A stretch of 64,000 nucleotides of DNA from Macrocystis pyrifera (taxonomy: Eukaryota; Sar; Phaeophyceae; Laminariales; Laminariaceae): assembly GCA_031763025.1 (NCBI GenBank), contig JASSKH010000030.1, positions 6,563,495 to 6,627,494 of the forward strand, given 5' to 3'. The position numbers and the translations under genes were made by a program. Below are positions 45,965 to 58,400 of this stretch, piece after piece; position 1 is the stretch's first letter, and every line of letters begins with the position of its first letter. Under the pieces are notes generated by a model. That model ran no database searches and was not told the origin of the DNA. It worked only from the letters and a program-made list of their open reading frames with translations.

Positions 45965-46462
45965 CTAGCGGCACTCGTCGTCGGTGGCGGTGATGGCGAC
46001 TTTCACCTGCGCTCGGAATGCTGCGTCCTTGCGGGCCTTGGCGTTCTGGGCGTCGACTGCGTCCGCTTGCTTGCAGGTCCGGCCGATCGATGCCTGGTTC
46101 GCGACGAGCTTCTTGTGTACTCTCGAGCTCAGCTCGGACCATTCCTCCATGGACATGGAGTCCCGATAGATAGAGGGGATTTCTGGCAGACCAGAGTCGT
46201 CCCCCGCCGCTGCCCGAGAGGTGCCACCATCTCCTGTCGTTGCCAGAGAAGAACTGTCGTTCCCCGCCGCTGCCAGAAAAGAGCTGCCGCTCCCCGGCGC
46301 TGCCACAGATGAGCCGAGGAGGTCGCCACTGATTGAGGCCGAATCCGAAGGGATGTCCGTGTCGACGGGCGGTGACTCCTCGTCGGAAGGGTCGAAGTTG
46401 GGCTCTTGGTTTGGCTCTCTAGCGGAATGGTGTTCCCCGCTCATGCCAGAAGATGTGTCTCC
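45965..46462 (-). CDS. unrecognised protein exon
   Basis: After a strong acceptor (TTATTCTTTCCAG) the - strand reads GDTSSGMSGEHHSAREPNQ onward for about 165 codons to TAG. It begins with an acidic Ser/Pro/Gly-rich part with three AAGDDS-like repeats. It ends with a charged helical part (MEEWSELSSRVHKKLVANQA). Past the stop, another frame continues helically (VTHLKKQLEVAKRAAAKALH) to about 45837, so a one-base shift may cut the gene short. An ATG at 46501 would give an unspliced start instead. I know no family for it; a retroelement gag-like protein is possible but unsupported. Confidence 0.4.
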   Translation of the reverse strand, partial: GDTSSGMSGEHHSAREPNQEPNFDPSDEESPPVDTDIPSDSASISGDLLGSSVAAPGSGSSFLAAAGNDSSSLATTGDGGTSRAAAGDDSGLPEIPSIYRDSMSMEEWSELSSRVHKKLVANQASIGRTCKQADAVDAQNAKARKDAAFRAQVKVAITATDDECR

Positions 46463-46827
46463 CTGGAAAGAATAAGGGATGGAGACCAAAGAGGCAGCCA
46501 AGAGAGAAGGGGAATCGTTGTTAGTATGAGTGTGTTGCGTGACGGAACGTGTTGAAGCTCGATCGAAAGCATGACAAAGAAGTCAATACCGGCAATGAGT
46601 GCAGTAGGGGATGCTACAACAACAGAGGGCGAGAAACAATTTTATTATAGCTGCTGTGGCGGAAAGCCTGGCGGGCTTTGCCAGCAGTAAGAGGAGCACA
46701 GCTGCTCTTAGTGTGAGCCGGAAGCCAGGTAAGACGGCGAGACAAGAAGAGGAGGCAGAAGCCGAGGCTCGAGACATGCTGGGGGATATTCGTACTTCAA
46801 TTTACCGATGAAAAACACTGCAGCATG

Positions 46828-47110
46828 ACCGGCGTCCCCGGTGGCTTGGTAGGTGGTCCGCGTGCCTACTAAGATCAATGTCGTGGGTTCAAGTCTCACC
46901 GAGTGCATACTCGCAAGGACTTTTTCTTTCATACAAATTGATTAGCGGAAAGCGCGAAAGGGTGAGTTAGCTACATTCGATGAAAATCGACGACCGTGGG
47001 GGCGAAGGGACAACACCCGTGACCACGGTTTGTCCAGAAGAAGACCGCTGAGGATAAAACCTTCTACGAGTTAAGCTGGAAAGTAAAAGTGATGATTAAA
47101 AAACAAAAAA
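46828..47110 (+). mobile_element. tRNA-headed SINE, copy A
   Basis: The head resembles a tRNA gene: box A-like TGGCTTGGTAGGTGG, an anticodon-arm-like ACTAAGATCA, box B-like GGTTCAAGTCT. A body of about 200 bp and an A-rich end (GATTAAAAAACAAAAAA) follow. Head and body align with copy B at 62805-62481. The anticodon-arm region reads AAG as in Leu tRNAs, but I do not claim a functional tRNA. Confidence 0.75.
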
Positions 47111-47285
47111 GGACGCATGAAACAAGACAAGCTAAAAATATGCATAAGAAGCGGACCAAGAGGGAAAAGTCTGTTATTCGAAAATGTAGCGACTGAGAGA
47201 CGTGAGGGAGGACAGCTCGCCGCGCGAAGCGAGCGACCGCGGAGAAGTCAAAATCTCGGCTATGACAGGTGAGCTCACTAGTGCA

Positions 47286-47490
47286 GAGGGGGGGGGTGTA
47301 CTCATGTCGTGCATGGCCATAGTCGTATGACCATAGACCCTCATCTCCCTGCAATGCCGGTGCGGAGAATGCCGGGACATTGCTTGCACCAAGGACGAAG
47401 CACCGTGAGGTGTTGGGCGAGCCGCATGAAGGGTGAGCTGCATCCTACTCAGCATCGCTTGTCGAGGCGGAATTTCTTTCCTATGGATGC
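47286..47490 (-). mobile_element. poly(C)-tailed SINE
   Basis: About 195 bp from the 3' end; tail C7. It lacks the CGACGTGCTC word, which has been deleted. Confidence 0.72.
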
Positions 47491-47499
47491 ACTCAACTG

Positions 47500-48605
47500 G
47501 TGGGGGGGGGGGGGGAGGGGGCGCCCTCAACGCCCGCACGTTCGTCCGCATCCATCCAACGCCTCAGTCCGCAACAACCATCGGTCACGGCGAGAGGCGA
47601 TGCTTCCGCCTCAGAAGAAGTGCAGCCAGTCGGACAAATTTACGTCCGAGACGTGACACTAATATGTACAACCTCAAAGACACCTGGCGTGGCAGCCAAT
47701 CAACTTCCACCCCCACACTGCAGGATTCACTACGCACGGGACTACAACTGCTGTACAGCAACATCAGAACCGACTAGCCTCGGTATACGAGCAGTGCTGC
47801 TGCCGTGCTTCACATACGCAACGGTAGACGGGATGTGGGCCTAAAGACCATGCGAATTCGGACCGGACCACTATATATCAAAATACGGAGGTGAAATCAT
47901 CGACCATGGGCCGGAGTTGGATACAGCGGTGAAAGGTGCCCGCTTCAAAAGAGGTGCGAATTGCGGTTAGCATGGCGACGAGAAATTTAACGTGTGTGTG
48001 GCTCTTCGCTAAGGTACACACTCTGCAGCAGCCTGAGGACGAGGCCACTATTAATATTTGGAAAAGGTACATCACCCCTCGGGGATAAAGCCTCCAGCCC
48101 GTCGTGCACATACAGAGGCCACGCATGAGAAACATGAATCCCGGCACTATATGGTTAGCCTGGAGGGCGTAACATCTTCGCGGCGAAAACAAGAACATTT
48201 CGCCGTAGGCAATGCAACCATGCGCAAAAAGCGAATACGAGGCATACCTCATTAACGGGGCTCTCACAGCGGCACAGCACCATCAGGTGTTGACAATAGA
48301 GCGGTAGCCGCTTTTTTTTTGCCGTAAAGCATTACCAGGTACCTCTGATATTCACGAAGCACTACTGTACCGCCATGGGCAAAAAGAAGCAGTGCCACTA
48401 CCAGCCACCGTACGGCATCACGAACGTAAGTTATAGCACGTGGAAACTTTTTATTCAAACCATGCATGCATGCATGTGTTCACCGGAGATTTTTTCGTCG
48501 GCAAATATGCACAACCCCGGAGATCAAGCCGCTGAGAGGTGGGTGCTGAGGTCCGGAAGCATATATATATATATCTGTTTTTCATTTTGTTAGTGAGATG
48601 GGATA
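47500..48605. other. gene-free stretch
   Basis: A G15 run at about 47500 and scattered CAGCAG words. Open frames are short and show no family features. Confidence 0.4.
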
Positions 48606-48830
48606 ATGAGTCGGCTCTTCACGGGTCATGACCCCAACCCGCGGGTCGGGTTGGGAAAATTTTCGAAATCTCACGGGTCGGGCCGGGTTGGGTCGGGCCG
48701 GATCGGGTCTGGAGGTGTTTAAACTCTCACGGATCGGGTCGGGTCATCCTTACCCGACCCTTGCCCGACCCGACCTGACCTGACCCGCGAGGTTTGATCC
48801 GACCCATGAATAGCCCTCGTGACCGGCCCT
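48606..48830. mobile_element. foldback element, GGGTCGGG arms
   Basis: The ends GAGTCGGCTCTTCACGGGTC and GACCCATGAATAGCCCTCGT are imperfect inverted repeats. The arms are built of GGGTCGGGT units and their complement ACCCGACCC. The copy at 49733-49862 has the same ends. Confidence 0.6.
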
Positions 48831-49732
48831 GATAACAACCTGTTCGACTACTTGTGAATGGTCACCACGTGGGTCAAGTACCCCAAGAGGCAGTCCTTTC
48901 GACTGAACAGCCCGGTCTCGGTGCTGCTGGGGGAACGGTGGCCGACCCTCAACCCGACGGGCAGGCATTGGACGGAGTGAAATACCGGTATATCGGACAG
49001 TCGCGTACGCTGCGTTTTGCAACAAACACGCTGATTGGCTCGCCGATTGCGCCGAGTGCAAAAATAAATCCCAGAGGAAGCGACGGCAAGAACGAGAACG
49101 CTTGCTTATGCGGCAACACGGCCAGCGGGTTGGCCGTGATTGCAACGTACTCGTCCGTAAGAAGAGGCCGCTGGAATGCTGGTCGTTCAGGCTATAATTC
49201 CATGGGGGCTTTTTGCGTGGTACACATTGCCACGAAAGCCGCACGCCGGCGGTATCGTCGCATTCGTAGCGCTTAATCTCCCCATTCGATTCTTGTTTGT
49301 TCTCTGGCCTCTCTTCGACTCGTATGCTCACAATTTTATACACATTAGGGTGTACCAGGTACCGATTTTCTTTCCCAGACATGTCAACCAAATATAACGT
49401 CCAGGCTCCAGACATCCATTCCACCAGCGGTTCAAGCCGCCTTTCGCGAAGACCGATCGATTAGTCGACAAAACATAACACAAGAAGAGAGGAAGATCGG
49501 AAGCTCAAAGCGCAACCCTTGCGACACATCCATCCACATGAACGCGGCGTCAGAGGGTCCAGGGCGGTCTCTAACGACTACCATCCGCGCAGACCAAAAC
49601 GCTAAAGGCCTACACACGATCGGATTTACTTACATTCATTCCCACACGGAGCCTCTACAATATCAAAATGACAGCCGGACTAATGGTACAGTGGTATCAT
49701 ACCAGGTGTCGATTTTTGTTACACTTCTAGCA

Positions 49733-49862
49733 GGGCTCTTCATGGAAAATCGCAACTCTCACGGGTCGGGTTAGGTCGGGTCGGGTCGGTTCCGGTCACC
49801 GTTACCCGACCCGACTTCACCTGACCCGCGAGGTTTGACCCAACTCGTGAAAGAGCCCTATA
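49733..49862. mobile_element. foldback element, shorter copy
   Basis: AGGGCTCTTCATGG at left, CGTGAAAGAGCCCT at right; arms of TCGGGT and ACCCGA units. Confidence 0.65.
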
Positions 49863-50339
49863 GAAACCCTTTTCTCTCTTGGCGCCGCCCAATTCTATTA
49901 TTAGTCTAGACCCTGAACCGGAATATGTACAAACTACGAGGGGGGGCTCCGGCCGGCTTGAAGCGGGCAAGGAAGAGAGACTTGCTCGCTCGCACGCGAA
50001 GGGTCCAAACGAATGCGTCAGGGGCCGAGAGCACTTGCAAGTGTCGGTATCGCGCTGAAACGTTTCATACCTCGCTTAGATAGATGACGATCTATGAACA
50101 GATCATATAGATCCTAACCAGCCGTTATGAGCTGTTGTGCAGGATGATCTGTGTAGTACAGATCCCACCCAGCAAACGTGTGCTATATATACTGGCGTAG
50201 CTCATACAGGTTATACGGCTCCCACCCAGCAACATGAGCTAGATCATACAGATAATACAGATCAGGAATATACCTGCCCTGAAATATCCAGATATCATGA
50301 GAGGAAATCGATGATCTGTCGGGCGTGATTTTTTTTTTT

Positions 50340-51231
50340 TCAGATGATCCCGCCTATTTCGACACCCCCCCCCCCCCCCCCCCCCCCCACACCACCACCA
50401 CCACCACCGCTCTCGGAACCGCTACCACCGTACTTCGGCAAAAACAACTTCACACGCGTATCGGGCTTGTCGCTCACGCCGCCGCCGCCACCGTCCTTTC
50501 CTGCCGCCGAACCTCTAGCCTTACCCCAATCGAGATTTCGGCGCTTCTTCACAGGAGCCTGTATCGGGCGAGAGGTCTGCCCCTCCGGTGGCCAAACCAT
50601 GCCCGCCTCAAGCCGGCCTCCTTCTACACTCATCCCGGCCGCCTGGTTATCGTTCGCGAGCCCCACACCTACCGTCGCGGTTGCGGCAGCGCTCGCCGCC
50701 GCGGAAGCGGCTATCGCCCCCGGCATTTTCCTCTCATCATCCGCCCTGCGAGTCCTCGAGACGCGCTCAAGCCGCAAGGGGCGGATAGTCCCCGGAGACG
50801 AGTGGGTCACGCGATCTCGTCGGCCACCGCTTTCGTCTCTTCTTTCGCTACCACCACCGCCACCGCCGCTCCGTTTCATTTTTTTTTTTTTTAGCGTCGG
50901 GGACGACGGTATAGTTGGATCCCCGGTTGCGCCTACCGCCGCCGCCGCTGCCGCCGCCGCCGCTGCCGCCGCCGCCGGCGTTGATAGTGCTATTAATAGG
51001 GGTAGTTGGTCCCTTGCCGGAATTTTTCGGGAACGGGTTGCGGTAGTCGGGGGACGGTGAGATAGCAGAGGCAGTGAAGGCTGCAGGGGAGGTGGCGACT
51101 CCACCGCCGTTCGGCATGCGTGCGCGCGGGTTTGTGGTGACGCCGAAGGCGTCTTCTGAGCCGCCGCCGCGAGGGACGGGAAACGGTGGGAGCTCTGGAA
51201 CACCGGGCTCGTCTTCCTCCTCTTCCAGCTC
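50340..51231 (-). CDS. ERCC6L2-like last exon (disordered tail)
   Basis: Starts after GCTCGCAG with [18 protein letters not shown] and runs through Gly/Ser- and Pro-rich sequence. At an A14 run (T14 at 50879-50892 on +) the frame breaks. One base fewer there would continue it to the TGA at 50340 (tail [17 protein letters not shown], poly-Gly). As written, it stops about 30 bases past the run. The exon body is likely real; its end is uncertain. Confidence 0.6.
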
Positions 51232-51872
51232 CTGCGAGCCGACGAGGAGGCGGTGCAGGCGTGCCGGGGGTCAGGTGCGTGTTCCTGCAGAAAAGGTCGA
51301 CGCTCCCAAGGTCTTCCCAAGGTCGCGCATCGCCTCGGGTTTTCACAGCAATCGATCAATTAACGGCACAATTATATATTTCGTGGAGTTTCTTGGAGCT
51401 CTGGAAGCGTTAGGCAACCGATGTGAGCAGTGATCACCACACGTGCGCTTTTTTATTCCTCCCTCCCCCCCCCTTCCGCCCGCCGCCGCCGCGCGTAACG
51501 AGCGCTTGGCATACCTAAAACCAAGCGAGACACATTTCATTCCTCCTCCGCCTGTGCATTGATCAGCGCTCGTCCGATCACACCGATCTCGACACGCCGA
51601 GGGGAACAGAACAACCAAAACTTGCCTTTTCTCCTTCGTCTTTCGCTACGAGCTGGTCGTGGGTGTACGCGTCCAGGCCAAGGACGCCCAAGAGGCCTGC
51701 CAGCTCCGCGTCTTCTGGCGCGTCGTCCCCTGCTGCAAACGTACATAGTTAGAAATATGGCGGAGGCGTCGCCGTCGAGACCACGAGAAGTTGGAAATGA
51801 GGTGTTACACGCGGTGCCGACAAAGAAGACACGCCAGACGGCAAGAAACAAAGTCGTTGCACATCACGTACG

Positions 51873-51924
<52 letters not shown>

Positions 51925-54900
51925 CTGCATACTACCACCGGCAGCGTTTCACCGAGAGCTTACAAGACAGCAAGAATCGAACGGTCACATATCACGTCCC
52001 CCTTCGTACCGGCGGCAGCACATTACCGGGAGCATTTTTTCTGCGCCGACCAACAGGAGCTGTTGAGGTCTCACGCGAACACGGCAATCCTAGGCATACA
52101 TAGAGGATCAACGTCAAGCCAGGGCACGCGCGGAGGTGAACGTGTTGACGAGACATCGGGAGGAGAGACGGATAAGCCTTCGGCGACTGCGCTCGTTCCC
52201 TGCCTCGTGCACCGGGGGCATTCCAGCGCCGCAACATGGGAGCCGCCGTTGACCGTGCGCCGCTCTCACAGAGCGTCATCGGTGCACCCACCAATATTCG
52301 GGGACGGACACGCAAAAACCTGCCGCTCTGCAGGACGCCCGCCGGCGCACACAACCTACGGCCCAACCTACGGTACACGAGCGGCGGCGGCGAAAAAACG
52401 CAGCAACACCTCTACATCCCCCCGACCGGCATCGCAGCCAATGCCGACAACAAACTGTCTTGTTCACGGCCTCTCGAAGACCTATATATATATATAGCCT
52501 CTTGAGAAGAATCGTACCACCCTTATCTCAAAACAAACGGGCGTTTTCAATATGAACCTTCAAACGTTCCTTACATTTCCGGACAGAGCGGTAGTATATA
52601 CTATTACGGGGGGCCGTATTAAATAGGACCAAATTTTGTTAGTAAAAATAGGGAAATATGTAGGTTTTTGTGTGTACCGTAGGTGCTATTTACTATGGTC
52701 CCTCGTAATAGCTGTCACCACGAACTCGAGAAACAGGATGTTCGTAACCGGGATCGTCCATTTGTGCTGCGCTTCGCGGGTTTCGTCGGGAAAAGAAAGA
52801 ATCACCAGTCGTGGTTTACGGGGGACCATAGTTAACAGGACCTACGGTACACGCAAAAACCTATATATTTACCTATTTTTGCTGACAATATTTGGTCCTG
52901 TTCACTATGGACCCCCGTAATTGTAGTAGTAGTAGTAGTCAAGCGTTGAGAGTGACATCTTCCTAAGGTAGCTATTTTAGGCGCTCTGATTGGCTAAGGG
53001 TGTAATATATGCGGCTCAATCTACCAAGAGTTTTCCCAGCCACGGCATCCCGAGCCGGTGCCTAGAGTCTTCCCAAGGACAGCACCCAAGCACAGGCCGA
53101 GTCAACCTTGAGTCTTACCAAGCACAGCATCCAAGCACTGACCACTGGCACAAGCTTCGGGCTATAGTTAGGGTTGGGGTCGGTGGGTCGGTGGGTCGGC
53201 TTTAGGCGCCAAGCACAAAAACACCCGTAAAAATATTCACAATCAAGGCGTGACCACCCCTCGATTATAACGCGGCCATCGGTGGTAGATTCTAATTATA
53301 GGCTCCGGTGATCTCCAAAAGCAGTCTCTCCGATATTTTTTCCTTCGGAATAATAAAAAGACGCCTCAAAAACAAAACTTGCCAGGCTTCGTTCCCTGGT
53401 TCGCCCGCCCTAAGACGCCCTGCATGGCCAGCACCAAGTCCGCTTGGTCCGCCATGTCGACTCCCCCCACACCGAGGTTGTTTCGCGCCTTTTTCTCAGC
53501 TGCAGCCGGTGCCGCCGCTGCCGCGATGCCGTCCGGCCCACCGACATCGTCGCCGCCTCCACCCTCCTCGGCCGTGCTGGCCGCTCGCGAAGCGTCGTGC
53601 TTCATGCGGAGAGCCTTGAGCAGAGAGCCGTCGCTGAACTTGAGCAGGTTTTGGATGCCGAACAGCTCTCCCTCTTGGCCCTTCGCGCCCTGCGTTCATT
53701 TCAGGCCAAATGGCGGGGGGGAAAGGCAAGCGCGCGACGATAATCGCAAGCACCTTCATACAAAAATATTCGTTTTTTTTAAACATCACACTCAGCTGTG
53801 AGCTCGTTCAAACCCGTCGAAAATCGTATTGTGCAAGCTGCGTGCGATATATACTTCGATCGCGCGCGCGCTATTACACGAGGGTGTACGACCAAACGCA
53901 ACATTTTCTTTTTGGTCATCACGCAGAAGGCATCGTAGGGCATCGTATATAGGGCATCCAATCCACCAGCCAGTGGATGGGGTTTTCGCAGAGAGAGAAA
54001 AAAAAAAGGTGCCCCCTCCGCCCCCACCGGCCATAGCGACGCTTCGGCGAAATTCAAGGCCGCAGAGTGCCGCTGAACGATAGACAGGGACTGCTCGCGC
54101 GGGCTCTTCCAGCGGCACGACGCGCAAGGCGAGTTTCGTCGGCACCAAACACACGGCGCAGACGGGAGGAGGACAGACAGCAAGAAGCAAGCACAGCAGC
54201 GAACACAGGGGAGTGCGGCCGCTTCTCGAAGGAGCGGCGCCGTACCACTCCAGGCGGAAATACAAGGACCACTTCGTCTTCATATTAACGTATAAACGAA
54301 CCTTATATTTCCGGCCAGAGAGGTACACGGTAGGGTCTCCTCGAATGAGGAGCCGAGCCCCCAAACATATATACCTGGTATCACGAATAACCTATCGTAC
54401 CGCATTGGACTGTGTAATGGGCCTTTCGTTTTTTTTTTTTGGGGGGGGGGGGGGGGCGTACTCATTTGTTGCTTGCCTTAGTCATTTGACCATTGACCAC
54501 GCATCCCTTTCGAGACGGAGCACCGTTCCTACTCCTAATAGAGACACCTCCAACAATTGGGCGCTCATTACGTTGTTTCCATAAATTACATAGAAACTTT
54601 TTGCTAATCTTATCCCCTTCCTGTTTGGCCTCCTGTGGCCACCATCTATCTCCTAGGATAGCGATCGTTTTCTCGCTGCTATTCATTGTATCAAACTCCT
54701 CCATGTCACATTCGTCTATTTTCCTCATCTCCTCTTCTAACACATCCTGTTCCTCCTTGTATATTTCACATTCTCCTACTATGTGACTTCTACTCTCTAT
54801 TGCTTTGCCACACGGGCACATCTGTGCGTCTACTTCCTCCTCTTCCCGGCTACTGGTGTACCTCTTTCTTCTTTCTGCCAGGTCCCGCCAGGTCCCCTAC

Positions 54901-55352
54901 ACGAAAGCGCAGTTTCAGCGTTTTCGCGAAGTCCATTGGGCCATGCAAATACGTTTTCATTCCTATTCCTTCCCTCAATCCCCCGTATATCTCTAAGTGT
55001 TTTTCCGATTCCACCTTGTTTCTTAGCGCTAGCCTTTCCCTTCTTTCTATCCTTTCTTCTACTTCTGCCTTGTACCTCCCAAACTTCCCGGCGGACATCA
55101 TCTCTACTTGGTTTCCCCTAGATCCTTCCATACTTTCTCAACTTCGCCATCCCACCTTATTCCAGCTCGCCCTTTTGTTACATTTTCCCATACAGCTCTA
55201 TCAACTATGGGGGGGGGGGGGGGGGGGGGGCGAAACCCTTTTAGGACTGCAGTCCCGTTCTGGGGACATACTACTTGAAAATTGAGCGGTTAGTCTCCAA
55301 AACGGGACTGCCTGCAGTACTACAGCAAAACGGTTACAACCCTTTCTTTTAC

Positions 55353-55414
<62 letters not shown>

Positions 55415-58400
55415 CTTTTCTGTCCCCTAACCCTAACCCTAACCCTAAGGGGACCATAGAAAATAGGACCTACGGTACACACTAAAACCTATATATTTGC
55501 CTATTTTTACTAACAATATTTGGTCCTGTTTACTATGGTCCCCCGTAATACAAAGAATATCGTCAGACCACGTGGTGGTCAGGGCATCCAGGCTTGGACT
55601 CTACGAACACACTCTACATCCCCCTCCCTACCCCTACCTCTACCACAGCACGCGTCGAGTAGGGCCGCGCGCGCACCTGGACCGCGTTGAACTGGCGACG
55701 CCCACCCCGAGCCTGGTCGCCCATCGCCGCGCTGGTGATCTGCAGCTTGTAGATCTGACGCATGTAGCACATCTCCTCGATGGTCCCCTTAGACAGGAGC
55801 CGAAACACCGACACCTTTTCGCTCAGGCCAAAACCAGCAACAAAACAAAAACAAAACGAAAAGCGATATATAAAAAAAAAGTCACATCGACCAGAAACGA
55901 GGAAATAAGTATGAACAAAATCAGAAACACAATGAAGAGGGGGAGCGGCCTCCAATTAACCCTTTTGAGACTGCACCACATACCGTCATGAGGACAAACT
56001 ACAAACACTTACGTACAGTAGAATTTGAGTGTTTTTTTTTCCCCAGAACGAGAGTGCAGTCCCGAAAGGGACATGTCGATCCCCAAGCGCTTGGTCACAA
56101 ACCTAAACCTCAGTCAGGACAACCTAACCGTTCTGGAACTCCGCCCACCTTTGCGGGGGCCACAGACTGCTTTGGAGAAGAAGAGGAGGGTTTTACTTTT
56201 ACATCAAGAGAAGGGTTGGGTCAATCTCAAGGGCTTGGTCACAGAGGGTTGCTTACCACTTGCTTACTCGATAAAATGGTTGGCAACACACTTGTGTACG
56301 AGACGAGTACAATTAAGCCTAACCCTGTAAACCTAAGCCGATCAGAGCAACCCTAACCCTGACCCTAGGCCAATCAGACCAAATCTGCCTAGCCCTAAGC
56401 CTAAGCCAATGAGAGCAACCCTAACCCGGACCCTAAGCCAATCAAACCAAATCTGTCTAACTCTTAGCCTAAGCCAATCAGAGCAACCCATAACCCTGAC
56501 CTTAAGCCAATCAGACCAAATAACCCTAAGCCTCAGCAGAGCAACCCAAAACCCTGACCCTAAGCCAATCAGACCAAATATGTCATATAACCCTTAGCCG
56601 GAGCCGATCAGAGCAACCCAAAACCCTGACCCTAAGCCAATCAGACCAAATCTCCCTATAACCCTAACCCTAAGCCAAAGAGAGCAACCTTAACCCTGAC
56701 CCTGAGCCTGAGCCAATCAGACCAAACCTCGAACAAGCTGTGAGCTCTGCTGCTGGTCGCAGCCAATATCAGTCAGGTTCGCCCTCTCGCCTGACGACCG
56801 GCTCGCCACATCTAAACCCTAAACCCTAATTCAAGAGCGCGACGACACTCCGCATGCACTACATACGCATAGGGTGAAAACACAAATCGCGATAATAAGG
56901 GTGGTTCCAGGTCAAAGAGAGAGAGAGAGAGAGATAGAGTCAGTCGCAGTTGCGAACATCTTAGCACCGCCGTGCAATGGCATGAAACGGCGGTACCGCT
57001 TGCCTGTACGCACACATCTTTGAGAGAAGTCTTGCTGCAGCGAAAAAATAAAAGGCAACTCCCAACCGCGGAGCGCGGCACCACACAGCAGATAGACGAC
57101 GACGACGACGACGACTCCGGACACCTCCCTCCTCACCTTATTCCTCTGGCCGATGCGATACGCGCGATCCTGAGCCTGAAGCTCTGTCGCCGGGTTCCAG
57201 TTCACGTCGTACAACACCACCCTCGAGGCCGACACCAGGTTCAAGCCTTGACCACCGGCTGCGTCCGGAAACAGGTAGGTGGCAGCGCCCGGGGAGGGTC
57301 GGGAGGGCAGTAGGGCCGGCGGGCGAGAGGGGGCGTGGGATAGGGTTATATCTACCGTCACCGATGGGGCTGTCGGCATCAAAAGGTGAAAACGGCGGTT
57401 CAAATATGATTGTCCCCCACGCGTTGCTTCTTCCTGGCTCTCCGTACACAAGCCGATCCCGAAGGTGGCTGGGCTCACGACCACCAACCAGTCCTATCTA
57501 CGTACGAGTGGGGAATACGACGCTCCGAGCCTACTCGTAGAGCTCCTGAAGGGGTGCACTCGAAACAGAACAGAATCAACGCCAAGGGTGAAACGCGAAC
57601 ACAAAACACACGCACACACACACATGCCTCGCTCCGCGGAACGTTATCCAAAACAGTTTGCGGAACGTTCTCCAAAATAGTCTGCAGAACGTTCTCCAAA
57701 ATAGCCTGCGGAACGTTCTCCCACTCTCTTTTCGGTGCCGGCTTACCCCGTGTGCTGATCAGGAACACGAACACGGCGTGGCGATCGGAGTTGAACTCCT
57801 TTATCCGCGCCTGACGGTCCTTGTGAGAGGTGCTCCCGTCCAATCGACGGTACACGTACCCCTTGGCACCCACGAAGCTCTACCGACGTGTCCGCGACGC
57901 CGACGGGCGGAAAAATCGAAGACGAGAGGCGAGCGGAGCGGGGTTGGGGGCGGCGTACGATTTTGCTTCAGCTTTTTTTATTACGTTGTACTCGGTGCGC
58001 GTTATTTTCGTTTTTTTTCATTGGTTTTTTTCCCGAGGCGTTCTTTATTCTTCCACTCAGGAGGTGTTAGAGCCCCCCCTCCCGCCCGCCTGGTGCCCCC
58101 ACGGGCTCGAGTTGGAAGACGATTTAATGTGCGAGCAGCGGCATCCCGTGGCACGCGGATAACAATACGTCACCACGTCTCGTGCGTGCAGAAGTTCATG
58201 CTCAACTACCTCTTCGAGAAACGCGTGGCACTTCCCGCCGACAGGGAAAAGCCACGGCAGCAAGACTGTAGGCTGTGCACGTCTTGCGTTGTCTCTTGGC
58301 GTCCCTTCAGGTCGCGCAAAAACCCCCATCAACGAGCGCGAGAGTCGGGGCAAAAGCCGATGAGAATCGACGAGCAGGGAGTAGTATGCGAGCGCTGAAC

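Noticed and set aside
46831-46905. Functional tRNA-Leu gene
   Set aside because: Box A- and box B-like words are present, but the same head plus body recurs at 62805, the arms do not pair well, and it is joined to a SINE body.
58195-58280. Plus-strand exon after TGCGTGCAG ([17 protein letters not shown])
   Set aside because: Lies in a helicase intron on the other strand; no partner exon or family recognised.
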